Shown here piece after piece: positions 25,063 to 33,356 of a DNA stretch of 64,000 bases (within the stretch, counting starts at the first letter, position 1; every line of letters begins with the position of its first letter). Made by a program: the position numbers and the translations under genes. The notes under the pieces are model-generated. The model saw only the letters and a program-made list of their open reading frames with translations, searched no databases and was not told the DNA's origin. Origin of the DNA: Salinispora vitiensis (GTDB lineage: Bacteria > Actinomycetota > Actinomycetes > Mycobacteriales > Micromonosporaceae); NCBI RefSeq assembly GCF_000378825.1, contig NZ_KB900388.1, positions 2,549,818-2,613,817 of the forward strand. The letters run 5' to 3'.

Positions 25063-25098
25063 GCTATGCCGCGCCCGGGGGCGAGGGCAAACGAATTT
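25063..25098 (-). promoter_or_regulatory. Probable autoregulated whiB7 promoter
   Basis: On the minus strand: AT-rich AAATTCGT (complement of 25091-25098), directly followed by a -35-like TTGCCC (25085-25090), 16 bases, and CATAGC (25063-25068). AT-rich DNA abutting -35 is what WhiB7 AT-hooks recognise. The promoter overlaps the uvrD2 stop codon. Confidence 0.5.
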
Positions 25099-27256
25099 AC
25101 GGCAAGATTTCGGAAGTTTTCTCTGGGCAGACTTCGTCCACCGTCGCGCCGGCCACCAAGGCAAGCACCGCCTCCCCGTAGAGCCCCAGCTTGCGGGCCC
25201 CGATCCCCGCGATCGCGGTGAGGTCGCGGGGCTGCTGCGGGCGCCGCTCCGCCAACGCGACCAAGGTCGCGTCGGTGAACACCACATAGTCCGGTACCCG
25301 CTGGCCGCCGGCCACCCGACGCCGCCACTCAACCAGCCGCCCGTGCAGCTCCTTGTCCAGGTCAGACGGACAGGCGGTGCACCGGCCCAGCTTGCGCTCC
25401 GCGCCGGCAAGCAGCGTCGTACCGCAGACCCGGCAGGAGACGATCTGGGTACGCCGACGTTCGGCCCGCCGTACCCCGCTCGCACCGGTACGCCCACTGG
25501 TGCCGGAAGAGTCCAGCCGGGGCAGGAAGCGACAGGGCCGCCGGGGACGCCCACCCGGTGAGCGGGCTGAGGCGTACGACAGCCAGAGCCACTCCCGCGC
25601 CCGGGTGACGCCCACGTAGAGCAGCCGGCGCTCCTCCTCCACCTGCTCCGGTGTCTTCGCGTAGGTGGTGGGCAGGGTGCCCTCGGCGAGGCCGACCAGG
25701 AAGACGGCGTCCCACTCCAGACCCTTCGCCGAGTGCAGGGAGGCGAGGGTAACGCCCTCGACCGTCGGCACGTGCTGCGCGGCGGCCCGCCGGGCCAGCT
25801 CGTCGGTGAAGTCGGCCAACGTGGCCGGCCGCTCGACCGCGGCAGCCGGCCCGATCGGCAGCACCGGGGCGCTGGCCGCGTACTCCTCGGCGAGTTGAAC
25901 CAGAGCAGCGAGGGCCGCCCACCGTTCCCGGGCGGCGCCACCAGCCGGCGGCGCATCCGGTGCCCACCCGACCGCGGCCAGCGCCTCGACCACGGCCGCC
26001 GGCAGCGGGGTGTCACCGGGAAGGGAGCGGGTGGCGGCGCGCAGCGCGACCATCGCCTGTCGTACCTCGGTGCGCTCGAAGAACCGCTCCGCACCCTGCA
26101 CCTGGTACGGCACCTCGGCCTCGGTCAGCGCCTCCTCGTACGCCTCGGACTGCGCGTTGGTCCGGAACAGCACGGCGATCTCCCGGGCCGGAGTACCGGC
26201 GTCCACCAGGGCACGGCAGCGGGCGGCGACGGCGGCGGCCTCGGCCGGCTCGTCGGTAAAGATCCTCAACTCGGGCTCGGGGCCCGGCGGGCGCTGGCCG
26301 ACCAGCTCCAGCCGAAGCCGCGCCTCAGTGCCCCGCGCCGGCGCGATGACCGAGTTGGCCAGCCCGACCACCTGGGGGGTGGAGCGGTAGTCGCGCACCA
26401 GGCGGACCACCGTCGCGCCCCGGTGCCGGCGGGGGAAGTCAACCAGGTAGGACGAGGTCGCGCCGGTGAACGAGTAGATCGTCTGACTCGCGTCACCCAC
26501 CACCGTCAGGTCGTCTCCACCGCCGAGCCACGCCTCCAGCAGCCGCTGTTGCAGCGGGTTGACGTCCTGGTACTCGTCGACGACGAAGTGCCGGTACTGG
26601 GCGCGTACCTGGTCGGCCACGTCCGGGTGCTCTTCGATTCCCCAGATCGCGGCGCGCAGCATGTCCTCGAAATCGATCACTCCGCCGGCGCGTTTGACCT
26701 TCTCGTACGCGGCGAAGACATCGGCCACCTTCGCCGGCTCGTACGGGGTGTCCCGCAGCGCCCGGGCGGCCGCGACCACGTACTCCCCGGGCTCGACCAG
26801 GGACGACTTCGCCCACTCGATCTCGCCCGCGAGGTCCCGCACACCGGTCCGGTCGGAGCGGATCCCGACCTTCGCCGCGGCGAGGGTGACCAGCCGGACC
26901 TTACTGTCCAGCAGCTCGGGCATCGCCCGGCCGGCGAGCAGCCGGGGCGCGAAGTAACGCACCTGACGCAGCGCCGCGGCGTGGAAGGTACGCGCCTGCA
27001 CACCCGGCACCCCGAGCGTGGTGAGTCGGCTGCGCAGCTCGGCGGCGGCCCGCGCGGTGAAGGTGACCGCGAGCAGGTGCCGGGGCAGGATCTCCCCGGT
27101 CAACGTCCGGTGCGCGATCCGGGAGGTGACCGCCCGGGTCTTCCCGGTGCCGGCGCCGGCTAGGACGCAGACCGGGCCGGCCGGGGCGGTTACCGCCGCC
27201 CGCTGCTCTGGGTCGAGGCCGGCGAGCACCCGGTCGGACGCTGAGTGGGACACCAC
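25097..27256 (-). CDS. uvrD2: UvrD2-type superfamily 1 DNA helicase with HRDC domain
   Basis: 719 aa. SF1A helicase motifs: Walker A VLAGAGTGKTRAVTSR near residue 35, VDEYQDVNPLQQ (motif II), GDASQTIYSFTGA (III), LHSAKGLEWDAVFLVG (V) and RRLLYVGVTRAREWL (VI). Then the UvrD2-specific tetracysteine CRVC and CTAC (about 610-635) and a C-terminal HRDC domain (ARKLGLYGEAVLALV). UvrD2 unwinds 3'-tailed DNA and is essential in mycobacteria. Two successive GTG codons are possible starts. It is divergent from the mycoredoxin gene. Confidence 0.95.
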   Translation of the reverse strand: MVSHSASDRVLAGLDPEQRAAVTAPAGPVCVLAGAGTGKTRAVTSRIAHRTLTGEILPRHLLAVTFTARAAAELRSRLTTLGVPGVQARTFHAAALRQVRYFAPRLLAGRAMPELLDSKVRLVTLAAAKVGIRSDRTGVRDLAGEIEWAKSSLVEPGEYVVAAARALRDTPYEPAKVADVFAAYEKVKRAGGVIDFEDMLRAAIWGIEEHPDVADQVRAQYRHFVVDEYQDVNPLQQRLLEAWLGGGDDLTVVGDASQTIYSFTGATSSYLVDFPRRHRGATVVRLVRDYRSTPQVVGLANSVIAPARGTEARLRLELVGQRPPGPEPELRIFTDEPAEAAAVAARCRALVDAGTPAREIAVLFRTNAQSEAYEEALTEAEVPYQVQGAERFFERTEVRQAMVALRAATRSLPGDTPLPAAVVEALAAVGWAPDAPPAGGAARERWAALAALVQLAEEYAASAPVLPIGPAAAVERPATLADFTDELARRAAAQHVPTVEGVTLASLHSAKGLEWDAVFLVGLAEGTLPTTYAKTPEQVEEERRLLYVGVTRAREWLWLSYASARSPGGRPRRPCRFLPRLDSSGTSGRTGASGVRRAERRRTQIVSCRVCGTTLLAGAERKLGRCTACPSDLDKELHGRLVEWRRRVAGGQRVPDYVVFTDATLVALAERRPQQPRDLTAIAGIGARKLGLYGEAVLALVAGATVDEVCPEKTSEILP

Positions 27257-27261
27257 AGCGA

Positions 27262-27288
27262 GGAATTGTTCCAGCCGCTTCCAACGTT
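27262..27288 (+). promoter_or_regulatory. SigR-type promoter for the mycoredoxin gene (GGAAT-N19-GTT)
   Basis: GGAAT (27262-27266), 19 bases, GTT (27286-27288), 51 bases before the mycoredoxin ATG. It matches the SigR/SigH consensus found upstream of sigR in this window. Mycoredoxin is a known member of this regulon in actinomycetes. Confidence 0.7.
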
Positions 27289-27338
27289 GGGGTAGTTAGC
27301 CCGGCTTGAATCACGACCAACCCCTTGGAGGTCTGCCG

Positions 27339-27581
27339 ATGTTGACGATGTACTCCACGCCCTGGTGCGGCTACTGCCACCGGCTGAAGTCACAGCTGGA
27401 CCGGGAGGGCATCGGGTACGAGGTGGTCGACATCGAGCAGGAGCCGTCGGCCGCCGAGTTCGTGATGAGCGTCAACGGCGGCAACCAGACCGTGCCGACG
27501 CTGCGCTTCGCGGACGGCAGCGCGCTGACCAACCCCACTATCCGTCAGGTCAAGGAGCACCTGTCGGAGATCTCCGCCTGA
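27339..27581 (+). CDS. mrx1: Mycoredoxin-1 (glutaredoxin-like)
   Basis: 80 aa. Glutaredoxin fold with active site CGYC at about 10-13 (TPWCGYCHRLK), TVPTL cis-proline loop (about 55) and FADGSALTNPT. Mycoredoxins reduce mycothiol mixed disulfides in Actinobacteria. ATG 27339 has GGAGG upstream. Its 3' end overlaps the convergent MFS gene by 32 bases. The SigR-type promoter upstream links it to the rsrA/sigR module and to mshB in this window. Confidence 0.92.
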   Translation: MLTMYSTPWCGYCHRLKSQLDREGIGYEVVDIEQEPSAAEFVMSVNGGNQTVPTLRFADGSALTNPTIRQVKEHLSEISA

Positions 27582-28890
27582 CCGGTGCGGGCCCGTTGGG
27601 CGCCGGCTGGGCCGACCGGCTCAACCGGCGCCCGCCCCAGAGGTAGCCGCTGGCCAGTAGGGTGACCAGGCCCACCGCCACGAAGAGCACCCGGTAGTCG
27701 ACGATGCCGACGAGCAGTGCGCCGCCCCCGATCGAGATGGCCCGCGGGCCGCTGATCACCGCCTCGGCGCCGGCGGCGACCCGGCCGATCAGCGGTGCCG
27801 GCGTACGCCGCTGGATCAGCGTGTGCAGGCCGACCATGGTGAGCGGCAGCGACACCCCGGCCAGCAGGAGGGCGGCGCAGCCCAGCCAGAGGTTGGGGTA
27901 GGCGAGCGTCAGCGCGGCCGACCCGAACAGCGCCACCCCCACGGCGAGCGCGCCGACCTCTCCCACCCGCCGGATCACGCCGGAGGAGACCAGGCCACCA
28001 GCGAGGCCACCGACTCCCTGCACGGTCACGAGCACTCCCACGAACGCCGCGTCGCGGCGAAGGCCGTGGTCAACGTAGGCGAAGATCAGGGACTCGCTGA
28101 AGCCCATCACCAGCGAACCGAGACCGTAGCCGAGCAGTGCCCGGCGCAGCGCCGGCTCGTCGGCCAGGTACCGCAGGCCCGCGCCGAGCTCGGCCGACCA
28201 GCGCAACGGGCGGCGCGGTCGCCGCGCCGGGCCAAACGGCCGGGGGCAGCCCCGGGGGCAGCAGCCGCACCCAGCCGCTCCGGCCGGTCGGTCGCAGCGG
28301 CTACACCCCGGTCGCGACCGGGGCGACTCGGTGACTCGGAGCAGGCCCACCAGCACTGCCGCAGCCACGAAGCCGACGATCGCCACACCGGCCAGCAGTC
28401 CGCCGCCGACGGCGGTGTAGAGGGCGGCCCCCGCCAGCGGGCCGAGCAACCGCAGTCCCTGCCGCACCGTCTGGAGCACGCCGTTCGCGTCGGCCAGCAA
28501 CTCTGCCGGCACCAGGTGCCGCAGGAGGCCGCTGAGCGCCGCGCTGAGGGTGATGTACGACAGGCCGTAGAAGATGGCGACCAGGTAGATGAGCCAGAGG
28601 TCGGTACGGTCTCCGACGGCGAACAACGGAGTGAGTAGGGCGGCCGTAACCAGGTTGGCGGCCACGAACAGGGGCTTGCGCGGATACCGGTCGACGACCC
28701 AGCCGACCAGGGGTGCCAGCGTCATCGGGGCGATGATCGCGAAGATGGTGGCCCCGGCCAGTCCACTCGACCCGGTCAGTTCCTTGACCCAGATGGCGAG
28801 CGCGAGCAACAAGATCGACTCGGCGGTCATGCTGGCCACCAGGCCACCGAAGAGCAGCCGGAAATCCGGGCGGCGCAGGACGGTACGCAT
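27550..28890 (-). CDS. MFS transporter
   Basis: 446 aa with 12 predicted helices in two halves; the A-type loop VDRYPRKPLFVAANL follows helix 2. The sequence is of the drug:H+ antiporter or MFS-1 kind; substrate unknown. ATG 28888-28890 follows GGAGGG. Odd point: the central cytoplasmic loop (about residues 190-230) is packed with Cys, Arg and Pro (seven cysteines in 40 residues, e.g. GCGCCPRGCP). The open frame continues upstream but that part is not MFS-like. Confidence 0.85.
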   Translation of the reverse strand: MRTVLRRPDFRLLFGGLVASMTAESILLLALAIWVKELTGSSGLAGATIFAIIAPMTLAPLVGWVVDRYPRKPLFVAANLVTAALLTPLFAVGDRTDLWLIYLVAIFYGLSYITLSAALSGLLRHLVPAELLADANGVLQTVRQGLRLLGPLAGAALYTAVGGGLLAGVAIVGFVAAAVLVGLLRVTESPRSRPGCSRCDRPAGAAGCGCCPRGCPRPFGPARRPRRPLRWSAELGAGLRYLADEPALRRALLGYGLGSLVMGFSESLIFAYVDHGLRRDAAFVGVLVTVQGVGGLAGGLVSSGVIRRVGEVGALAVGVALFGSAALTLAYPNLWLGCAALLLAGVSLPLTMVGLHTLIQRRTPAPLIGRVAAGAEAVISGPRAISIGGGALLVGIVDYRVLFVAVGLVTLLASGYLWGGRRLSRSAQPAPNGPAPVRRRSPTGAP

Positions 28891-29048
28891 CTGCCCTCCG
28901 TCAGAAGTGGTACACGGTGTGCCGCCTTTGGTCGAGACACGCCCCCGCCAGAACCTCCAGCGCCGGCCGCGTCGTTCCATACTGAGGGTTAGGGGCGAAT
29001 TCAGAGAGTTACCGTCGCATCTACGACGGTCTACGGAAAAGAGGACAC

Positions 29049-30029
29049 GTGCCTCCAGTCGCACCCAGCCCTATCCTGCGGCGCCGCAGGTTGGGCTTCG
29101 AATTGCGCCGGCTGCGCGAGACCACCGGCCTCACCGGGGACCAGGTGGTCGAGCGGGTCGGTTGGGCCTCCGCCTCCAAACTGTCTCGCCTGGAGAATGG
29201 CCGCAGCCGGCCAGACCCGCAGGATGTCCGCGCACTGCTCGATCTCTACCGGGTGGACGTCACACTTCGGGACGAGTTGCTGACCATCACCGGTGAGGCC
29301 GGCGACATCCGTGGCTGGCTTCGGAACTACCCGGTCATGACCCCGCAGCAGCGTGGCTTCGCCGAGTTGGAGGCGGGCTGTGTGGAGATCTCGGAGTACC
29401 ACCCGCTGCTCGTACCGGGACTACTTCAGACGGCCGGTTACGCCCGCATTCGCATCGCCTCCGCCCGGGATGTCGACGAAGCGGCTGGCGAGCCGGATGG
29501 CACCGAGGACATCGAGACCGAGGTGGGCGCCCGGCTGGCCCGCCAGTCGCTGCTTACCCGGGGACCGGACGCACCCCGCTACACGGCCGTACTCGAGGAG
29601 ACGGCGCTCGGAGGCCGCGCCGGGCCGGCCGACGTGCTCCGGGAACAGCTCGGGCAGCTCTACGAGTTGGCCAAGCTGCCCAACGTCACGCTGCATGTGT
29701 TGCCTCGGGACACCCAGGCGAGCGGTTGGTACCTGCCGCCGACGGCGTTCTCCCTCTACCGGTTCACCGACCCGCAGGATCCCGAGACCCTGGCGATCGA
29801 AAGCGGGTTCCTGAATACCATGTCAACCGAGGCAAAAATCCTAAATCGCTATAAAGTGGTCTTTGAGTGGTTATGCACGGCAGCACTCCCCGCATCGGAG
29901 ACTCTCTCCTGGCTGAATCAGGCCAGGAGACAGCCATTCGAGGCAGCACCCTCGTCGGCATCGGCGTTCGGGGCGGCAACACCGCCGGCCCAGCGTCGCC
30001 GGCGCCCCGGGCGATTGACGGAACGCTGA
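29049..30029 (+). CDS. XRE-type helix-turn-helix regulator with DUF5753 (Scr1 family)
   Basis: 326 aa. N-terminal HTH (RRLGFELRRLRETTGLTGDQ to WASASKLSRLENGRS, about 12-55), then the DUF5753 domain (YHPLLVPGLLQTAGYAR near 120; LHVLPRDTQASGWY near 220). Such proteins are Streptomyces/Micromonospora paralogue families that pair with a DUF397 gene, present here 71 bases downstream, and may form a toxin-antitoxin-like regulatory unit. GTG start with AGAGGA upstream. The last 45 residues (beyond ALPASETLSWLN) look disordered. Confidence 0.9.
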   Translation: MPPVAPSPILRRRRLGFELRRLRETTGLTGDQVVERVGWASASKLSRLENGRSRPDPQDVRALLDLYRVDVTLRDELLTITGEAGDIRGWLRNYPVMTPQQRGFAELEAGCVEISEYHPLLVPGLLQTAGYARIRIASARDVDEAAGEPDGTEDIETEVGARLARQSLLTRGPDAPRYTAVLEETALGGRAGPADVLREQLGQLYELAKLPNVTLHVLPRDTQASGWYLPPTAFSLYRFTDPQDPETLAIESGFLNTMSTEAKILNRYKVVFEWLCTAALPASETLSWLNQARRQPFEAAPSSASAFGAATPPAQRRRRPGRLTER

Positions 30030-30100
30030 CCCACCGGCACCCAGCGTCGGTCCGTGCGGGCACTACTCGTCCATCGGCCGGTTCACACAGGAGTGCAACC

Positions 30101-30328
30101 ATGAACAAAATCCACGACACGCCGACCGCCTGCCCCGACCTGGCGCGGGTAGCGTGGCGAAAGAGCACCCGCAGCCAGACCTCAAACTGCGTGGAGGTAG
30201 CGCCGATGCCAGCCACGGTGGCCCTCCGGGACAGCAAGGACCGGGGCGGTCCGGTGCTGCTGTTCGACCGAGGTGAGTGGCAGAGCTTCCTGGCCGCGGC
30301 CAAGGAAGGCCAGCTCGACCGGATCTGA
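30101..30328 (+). CDS. DUF397 domain protein
   Basis: 75 aa from ATG 30101, with AGGAGTG upstream. DUF397 signature: WRKSTRSQTSNCVEVA near residue 20 and LRDSKDRGGPVLLFDRGEWQSFL near 42. The family nearly always sits next to a DUF5753 helix-turn-helix gene, as here, and interacts with it. The frame is open for 78 codons upstream, but that part overlaps the end of the regulator gene. Confidence 0.9.
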   Translation: MNKIHDTPTACPDLARVAWRKSTRSQTSNCVEVAPMPATVALRDSKDRGGPVLLFDRGEWQSFLAAAKEGQLDRI

Positions 30329-30564
30329 CCCGCCTCCGTCGGGGCCGCCGGTGCGTAGCCACACCGGCGGCCCCGCGTCGTCTTCGGACGCCGGGCGACG
30401 GTCAAGTCCGGCACCCGGCCCGGCGCCCCTCGGCCGATCGGCCAGTCTGCCGGCCGATCGCCGCATATCGGTTGCCAGGCCCGCTACGCGGCGTAGCATG
30501 ACCCGCAGTGACGTGGAACTTCCACTCCGTTCCCAATCGTCGCGGCACCCATCCGGAGACCGAC

Positions 30565-30840
30565 ATGCGGTTCCTGATCGTTCGCACCGATGTCCGCGCG
30601 GCGGCTGACGTGGACCTCACCACCGCCTGGGCCGACGGCGGCCGGCTGCGCGACGAGACCGTCGCGCCCGAGCCACGCCGGCAGGTCGTCCACGCCGACG
30701 ACCGCGAAGCCGCACTCCTGCTCGCCCGGGCTCTCGCCGCGGTCGGCGCGGTCCGTGCCGGCCGGCAACGGGTCAAGGTGCTCCCGCTCGACGAACCCCC
30801 GTCCGCCTGGCCGAGCTGGCCGGACGACGGAGGCGGCTGA
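30565..30840 (+). CDS. Uncharacterised small actinobacterial protein
   Basis: 91 aa from ATG 30565, with CCGGAGA six bases upstream (MRFLIVRTDVRAAADVDLTT). A GTG at 30508 follows a TAGCAT -10-like element by eight bases and could give a leaderless form 19 residues longer. The protein has an alternating alpha/beta look and no membrane segment, cysteine or recognised motif. It stands alone between the DUF397 gene and the nudC region; 30841-31068 holds only a short tandem repeat. Confidence 0.6.
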   Translation: MRFLIVRTDVRAAADVDLTTAWADGGRLRDETVAPEPRRQVVHADDREAALLLARALAAVGAVRAGRQRVKVLPLDEPPSAWPSWPDDGGG

Positions 30841-31012
30841 GCGGATACCCGTCCGTCGGAACCGGCCCGGCTCCCCCGCCGTACTCCTCGCCCCAGCCGG
30901 TCTCGACGGCACGGTCCCCGGCCCGTGACCGTCGCGGCAACGGCGGTCGCGGGCCGGGACCACGTTCGGAACCAACCACCCACCCCGGTTACGTCCTCCC
31001 GTGACCGCCCGG

Positions 31013-31056
31013 CGACGCCCACCGCAACCGCCGGCGACGCCCACCGCAACCGCCGG
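31013..31056. repeat. 22-bp tandem repeat, two copies
   Basis: Two exact copies of a 22-base unit (starting CGACGCCCACCGCAACC) at 31013-31034 and 31035-31056, with a degraded third start, just downstream of the nudC stop on the opposite strand. Confidence 0.7.
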
Positions 31057-31068
31057 CGGCGCCCGCCG

Positions 31069-32016
31069 TCAACAGTGGCCGTCGAGCCAGTAGCGCAGCA
31101 GGAAGGACGCGATCGAAGACGACGGTGGCAGGACCAGCCGAGCCTCCTGGACGGCAACGCTCTGCCCGTCCAGCGCCGCGCTGACCTCGGCCCGGGTGAA
31201 CCAGCGGGCCGCCGTGATCTCCGCCGGGTCGACCCGCACCGGATGCCGCGGGTCGGCCACCGCCTGAAAACCCAGCATCAACGAACCGGGGAACGGCCAG
31301 GCCTGGCTACCCACGTACGTGATGTCCGTGACCGGGACGTCCACCTCCTCGCGTACCTCGCGCAGCACCGCCGCCTCGGCCGACTCCCCGGGCTCCACGT
31401 AGCCGGCGAGGCAGGAGAAGCGCAGCTCACCCGGCACCCGCGGCCAGGCGGCATTGTTGCCCAACAGGCAGCGCCCAGCCCGACCGGACTCCCCGTCGTG
31501 CACCAGGACGATCATCGCCGGATCGGTCCGCGGCCACATCCGCTCCCCCGCCGGGGCGACCCGGGACCAACCGGCCTCATCCATCGTGGTGGCCTGCCCG
31601 GTCCGCGGGGAGTACCGGTGCCCGCGGTGCCAGTTGAGCAGGGCCAGACCCGTGGTGAGCAGGCCCGCGTCCCGGTCGGTGAGCAGGTGGCCGACCTCCA
31701 ACAGGTGCGCCGCGCGGGCGCCGGGGAGCACCGGCAGGGGCGCGTCCACCGTAAACACTGGTACGCCATCGGACTCAACACCGAGGAAGATCGCCCGGGC
31801 AGCTGCCTCCTCCGGCACCTCCTCCGGGTCAACTAACACCAACACCGGCGACTCCGGACCGGCGGACACCAACGCCCGCCCCGCGTTGTCGCTGTCCAAC
31901 ACGAGCACCCGGCACCGCCCCCAGGCCCGACCCAACCAGTCGGGATCGGTACGCCGGTGCGCGGCCCGGTCCAGGGTGGAGCGGGCCAGCGCCGGGGCCG
32001 GTCCACCGTCCGTCAC
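31069..32016 (-). CDS. nudC: NAD(H) pyrophosphatase NudC
   Basis: 315 aa. Nudix box GYVEPGESAEAAVLREVREEVD near residue 205 and the NudC marker region GSQAWPFPGSLMLGF shortly after. NudC hydrolyses NADH and removes NAD caps from RNA. Two oddities: the usual four zinc cysteines are replaced (SPRTG where CPRCG is usual, APAG where CPxCG), as in mycobacterial NudC, and the marker is SQAWPFP, not SQPWPFP. Its start overlaps the upstream peptidase gene by four bases, so it is the last gene of an M16-M16-nudC unit. Confidence 0.92.
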   Translation of the reverse strand: MTDGGPAPALARSTLDRAAHRRTDPDWLGRAWGRCRVLVLDSDNAGRALVSAGPESPVLVLVDPEEVPEEAAARAIFLGVESDGVPVFTVDAPLPVLPGARAAHLLEVGHLLTDRDAGLLTTGLALLNWHRGHRYSPRTGQATTMDEAGWSRVAPAGERMWPRTDPAMIVLVHDGESGRAGRCLLGNNAAWPRVPGELRFSCLAGYVEPGESAEAAVLREVREEVDVPVTDITYVGSQAWPFPGSLMLGFQAVADPRHPVRVDPAEITAARWFTRAEVSAALDGQSVAVQEARLVLPPSSSIASFLLRYWLDGHC

Positions 32017-33356
32017 GGAACCGCCGGTTCAGTCACAACCTCGGCGAGCGTCCCCAACTGCCCGGCGACCCGCTGCGCATCCCCCAGCACGACGGTGACC
32101 GCCCGGGCCGGGGCGAGGTATCGGGCCGCCGCGTCGGCGACCTCAGCCACCGTCGCCCTCGCCAGCCGAGCCGCGTGTTCGGCCAGAAAGTCCAGACGCA
32201 GGCCGCTACTGGCGTACGCGCTGGTCAGCGCCGCCAGCCCGGCCTGGGTGGAGATGCCGAGCTGAAGCGTGCCGAGAGCGTACTGACGGGCCTGCTCCAG
32301 CTCCTCCGCGCCCGGTGCAACGCAGGCCAGCCGACCCAGCTCGTACTGGGTCTCCAGCAACGCCGCCCCGGTCACCTCGGTGGCCACCTCGGCGGCGGCG
32401 AGCAGGACCGACCCGGCGACCGAGTGCTCGACCAACGAGTACGGTCCGTACGTGTAGCCCTTCTCCTCGCGAATGTTCTCCACCCACCGGGACGAGAAGT
32501 AACCTCCGAAGATCAGGTTCGCGAGTTGCAGGGCGGCGTGGTCGGGGTCGGTGCGCGGCACCGCCGGCAGCGCGATCCGCAGCGACGACTGGACCGATTC
32601 GGGGCGGTCAACGAGGAGCAGCGGCCCCGGTTCCAACGGCGGCGTGGCCGGTAGCCCGACAACCTGACCGGCGCCATTCCACCCGCCGAGCGCCTGCTCG
32701 GCCGCGTCCAACGCCCGTTCCGGCTGAACATCGCCGACCAGCACCAGGATCGCACCGTTCGGATGCACCCGCTGGTCATGCAGCTTCCGCAGCACGCTCG
32801 GACGCACCGCGCGGACCTGATCCGGAGTCGGTGTCTGCACCGCGTACGGGTGCCGGCCGTAGATCCGCTTGAGCAGGGCGGTACGGGCCAGGTGCCCCGG
32901 CTGGCACTGGGCCAGCTGGATCCGGTCGACCAGCCGGTCCCGCTCGGTGGCGACCTCGTCGGCCGGGTAGGCCGCCGCGGTCAGCACCCCGGCCAACAGC
33001 TCCAACATCCGGTCCAGGCCGGTCGCCAAGCCCGCGCCGGAGAGCATCAACCGGTCTGGGTCAACCCCGGCGGAGAGCCCGCCACCGACCTTCTGCAACT
33101 CCGCGGCGATCTGCACCCCGGTCAGCGTCGTCGTACCGGAGAGCAGGGTCTCTGCGAGCATCGCGGCCCGGGCTGGATGCACCTGTCCGAACGGTATCCC
33201 GAGTCGCACCTCGACCAGGGGCACCGCGGGCCGACGGACCGCGATCACGGTGAGACCGTTGCCGAGCCTCCGCTCGGCCTGCTTCGGCAGCTTCAGTTTC
33301 CGGGTCGGCCCGAGCGGCGGCAGGACGCGCGAGGCGGTCGTCATCGCGGCGCTCAC
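32013..33356 (-). CDS. M16-family peptidase, non-catalytic-type subunit
   Basis: 447 aa. It has the M16 fold (GIPFGQVHP, GGGLSAGVDPDRLMLSG, IREEKGYTYGPYSLVEHS near residue 315) but the zinc motif HxxEH is missing: the equivalent stretch reads AMLAETLLSG. The R/Y pair of the C-terminal substrate domain (YTYG) is kept. Such proteins pair with a catalytic partner, here the product of the overlapping upstream gene (ATGA overlap of four bases). Together they likely form a heterodimeric M16B peptidase. Confidence 0.88.
   Translation of the reverse strand: MSAAMTTASRVLPPLGPTRKLKLPKQAERRLGNGLTVIAVRRPAVPLVEVRLGIPFGQVHPARAAMLAETLLSGTTTLTGVQIAAELQKVGGGLSAGVDPDRLMLSGAGLATGLDRMLELLAGVLTAAAYPADEVATERDRLVDRIQLAQCQPGHLARTALLKRIYGRHPYAVQTPTPDQVRAVRPSVLRKLHDQRVHPNGAILVLVGDVQPERALDAAEQALGGWNGAGQVVGLPATPPLEPGPLLLVDRPESVQSSLRIALPAVPRTDPDHAALQLANLIFGGYFSSRWVENIREEKGYTYGPYSLVEHSVAGSVLLAAAEVATEVTGAALLETQYELGRLACVAPGAEELEQARQYALGTLQLGISTQAGLAALTSAYASSGLRLDFLAEHAARLARATVAEVADAAARYLAPARAVTVVLGDAQRVAGQLGTLAEVVTEPAVP

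Noticed and set aside
28190..28330. Frameshift in the MFS gene as explanation for the Cys-rich loop
   Set aside because: Both flanking helices are in the same frame and one continuous frame covers the loop; without comparison to homologues a pair of compensating indels cannot be shown. Kept as an observation, not called.
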